A stretch of 64,000 nucleotides of DNA from Nemania diffusa (Eukaryota > Ascomycota > Sordariomycetes > Xylariales > Xylariaceae): NCBI GenBank assembly GCA_038501195.1, contig JBBPUQ010000006.1, positions 2,852,001 to 2,916,000 of the forward strand, read 5' to 3'. Shown here piece by piece: positions 63,740-64,000 of the stretch. Within the stretch, counting starts at the first letter, position 1, and each line of letters begins with the position of its first letter. The translations under genes were made by a program, and so were the position numbers. A model generated the notes under the pieces. That model was not told the origin of the DNA. It did no database searches and was given only the letters and a program-made list of their open reading frames with translations.

Positions 63740-64000
63740 TGGCAGATTAATTAGTATGTAGTATTTACAAACTACTTGTTTCAGCAATGGTCTACATAAG
63801 AGGAAAATCACTTGCACAAAGGATAAAGGTTTAAGGTTTAGACAGGTATAGAATTAGGTAGGTAGGTAAGTCTAGTAAGAGGTATGTAGCTGCCGTATAC
63901 AGAATAATACAGCGTGCATTCCCCCGAAGGGATGACGGCTGATCACCAACGCGGCCCGGCTGTAGCCGACAAAAGCCGCGTCTAACGGCTCAATTCCCGA
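63740..64000. promoter_or_regulatory. Upstream region of mccB
   Basis: These 261 bp run from the mccB start to the window edge and contain TAGGTAGGTAGGTA at ~63854-63867. The region is presumably the mccB promoter and leader. No specific factor site is claimed. Confidence 0.5.

Overview
This window looks like a nuclear chromosome segment of a filamentous ascomycete (Pezizomycotina, probably Sordariomycetes). The introns are short (49-170 nt) with GTNNGT-type donors and CTAAC/CTRAY-like branch sites close to the acceptor. The gene set is eukaryotic and fungal: Rps27, a phosducin-like protein, a Gemin2/SIP1 homologue, a ribonucleotide reductase inhibitor, an AreA GATA-like domain protein and mitochondrial MCC beta. 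Intergenic DNA is full of TACCTA/TAGGTA words. The genus-level assignment is inference.

Layout. The left 18 kb is gene-rich: a mitochondrial-type acyl-CoA synthetase (113-2514, +); a small membrane protein resembling the small subunit of serine palmitoyltransferase (3941-3540, -); a leucine-rich-repeat protein with a Cys-pair tail (7129-5227, -); a Plp2-like phosducin family protein (8413-7569, -), divergent from rps27 (9103-9701, +); a Spd1-type ribonucleotide reductase inhibitor (11323-12222, +), convergent with a Gemin2-like protein (14731-12926, -); and an orphan hypothetical gene (18071-17161, -). A 186-bp foldback element flanked by TA lies at 14971-15156. From about 18.1 to 33.1 kb I find no intact gene. 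Much of it is AT-rich, with decayed coding relics and diverged duplications, as expected of RIP-degraded repeats. An Est1-type DNA/RNA-binding protein with an N-terminal zinc finger (35509-33066, -) is followed by another gene-poor 9.7 kb. Then come an RNA 3'-phosphate cyclase (45251-46561, +), an 8-kb spacer, an AreA GATA-like domain protein with a long CU-rich upstream region (54692-56244, +), a 5.5-kb spacer, and methylcrotonoyl-CoA carboxylase beta (63739-61763, -) near the right edge.

Functional reading. The genes do not form one operon-like system and I see no biosynthetic cluster. Themes are RNA handling (RtcA-like, Gemin2-like, Est1-like), S-phase/dNTP control (RNR inhibitor), and mitochondrial acyl-CoA metabolism at the two ends. 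The best leads are paired MluI cell-cycle boxes (ACGCGT x2) upstream of the RNR inhibitor and the LRR gene, a perfect PIP-box in the RNR inhibitor, the TA-flanked foldback element, and the diverged duplication in the AT-rich block. All gene models are hand-spliced and rest on frame, splice-site and family-motif agreement only.
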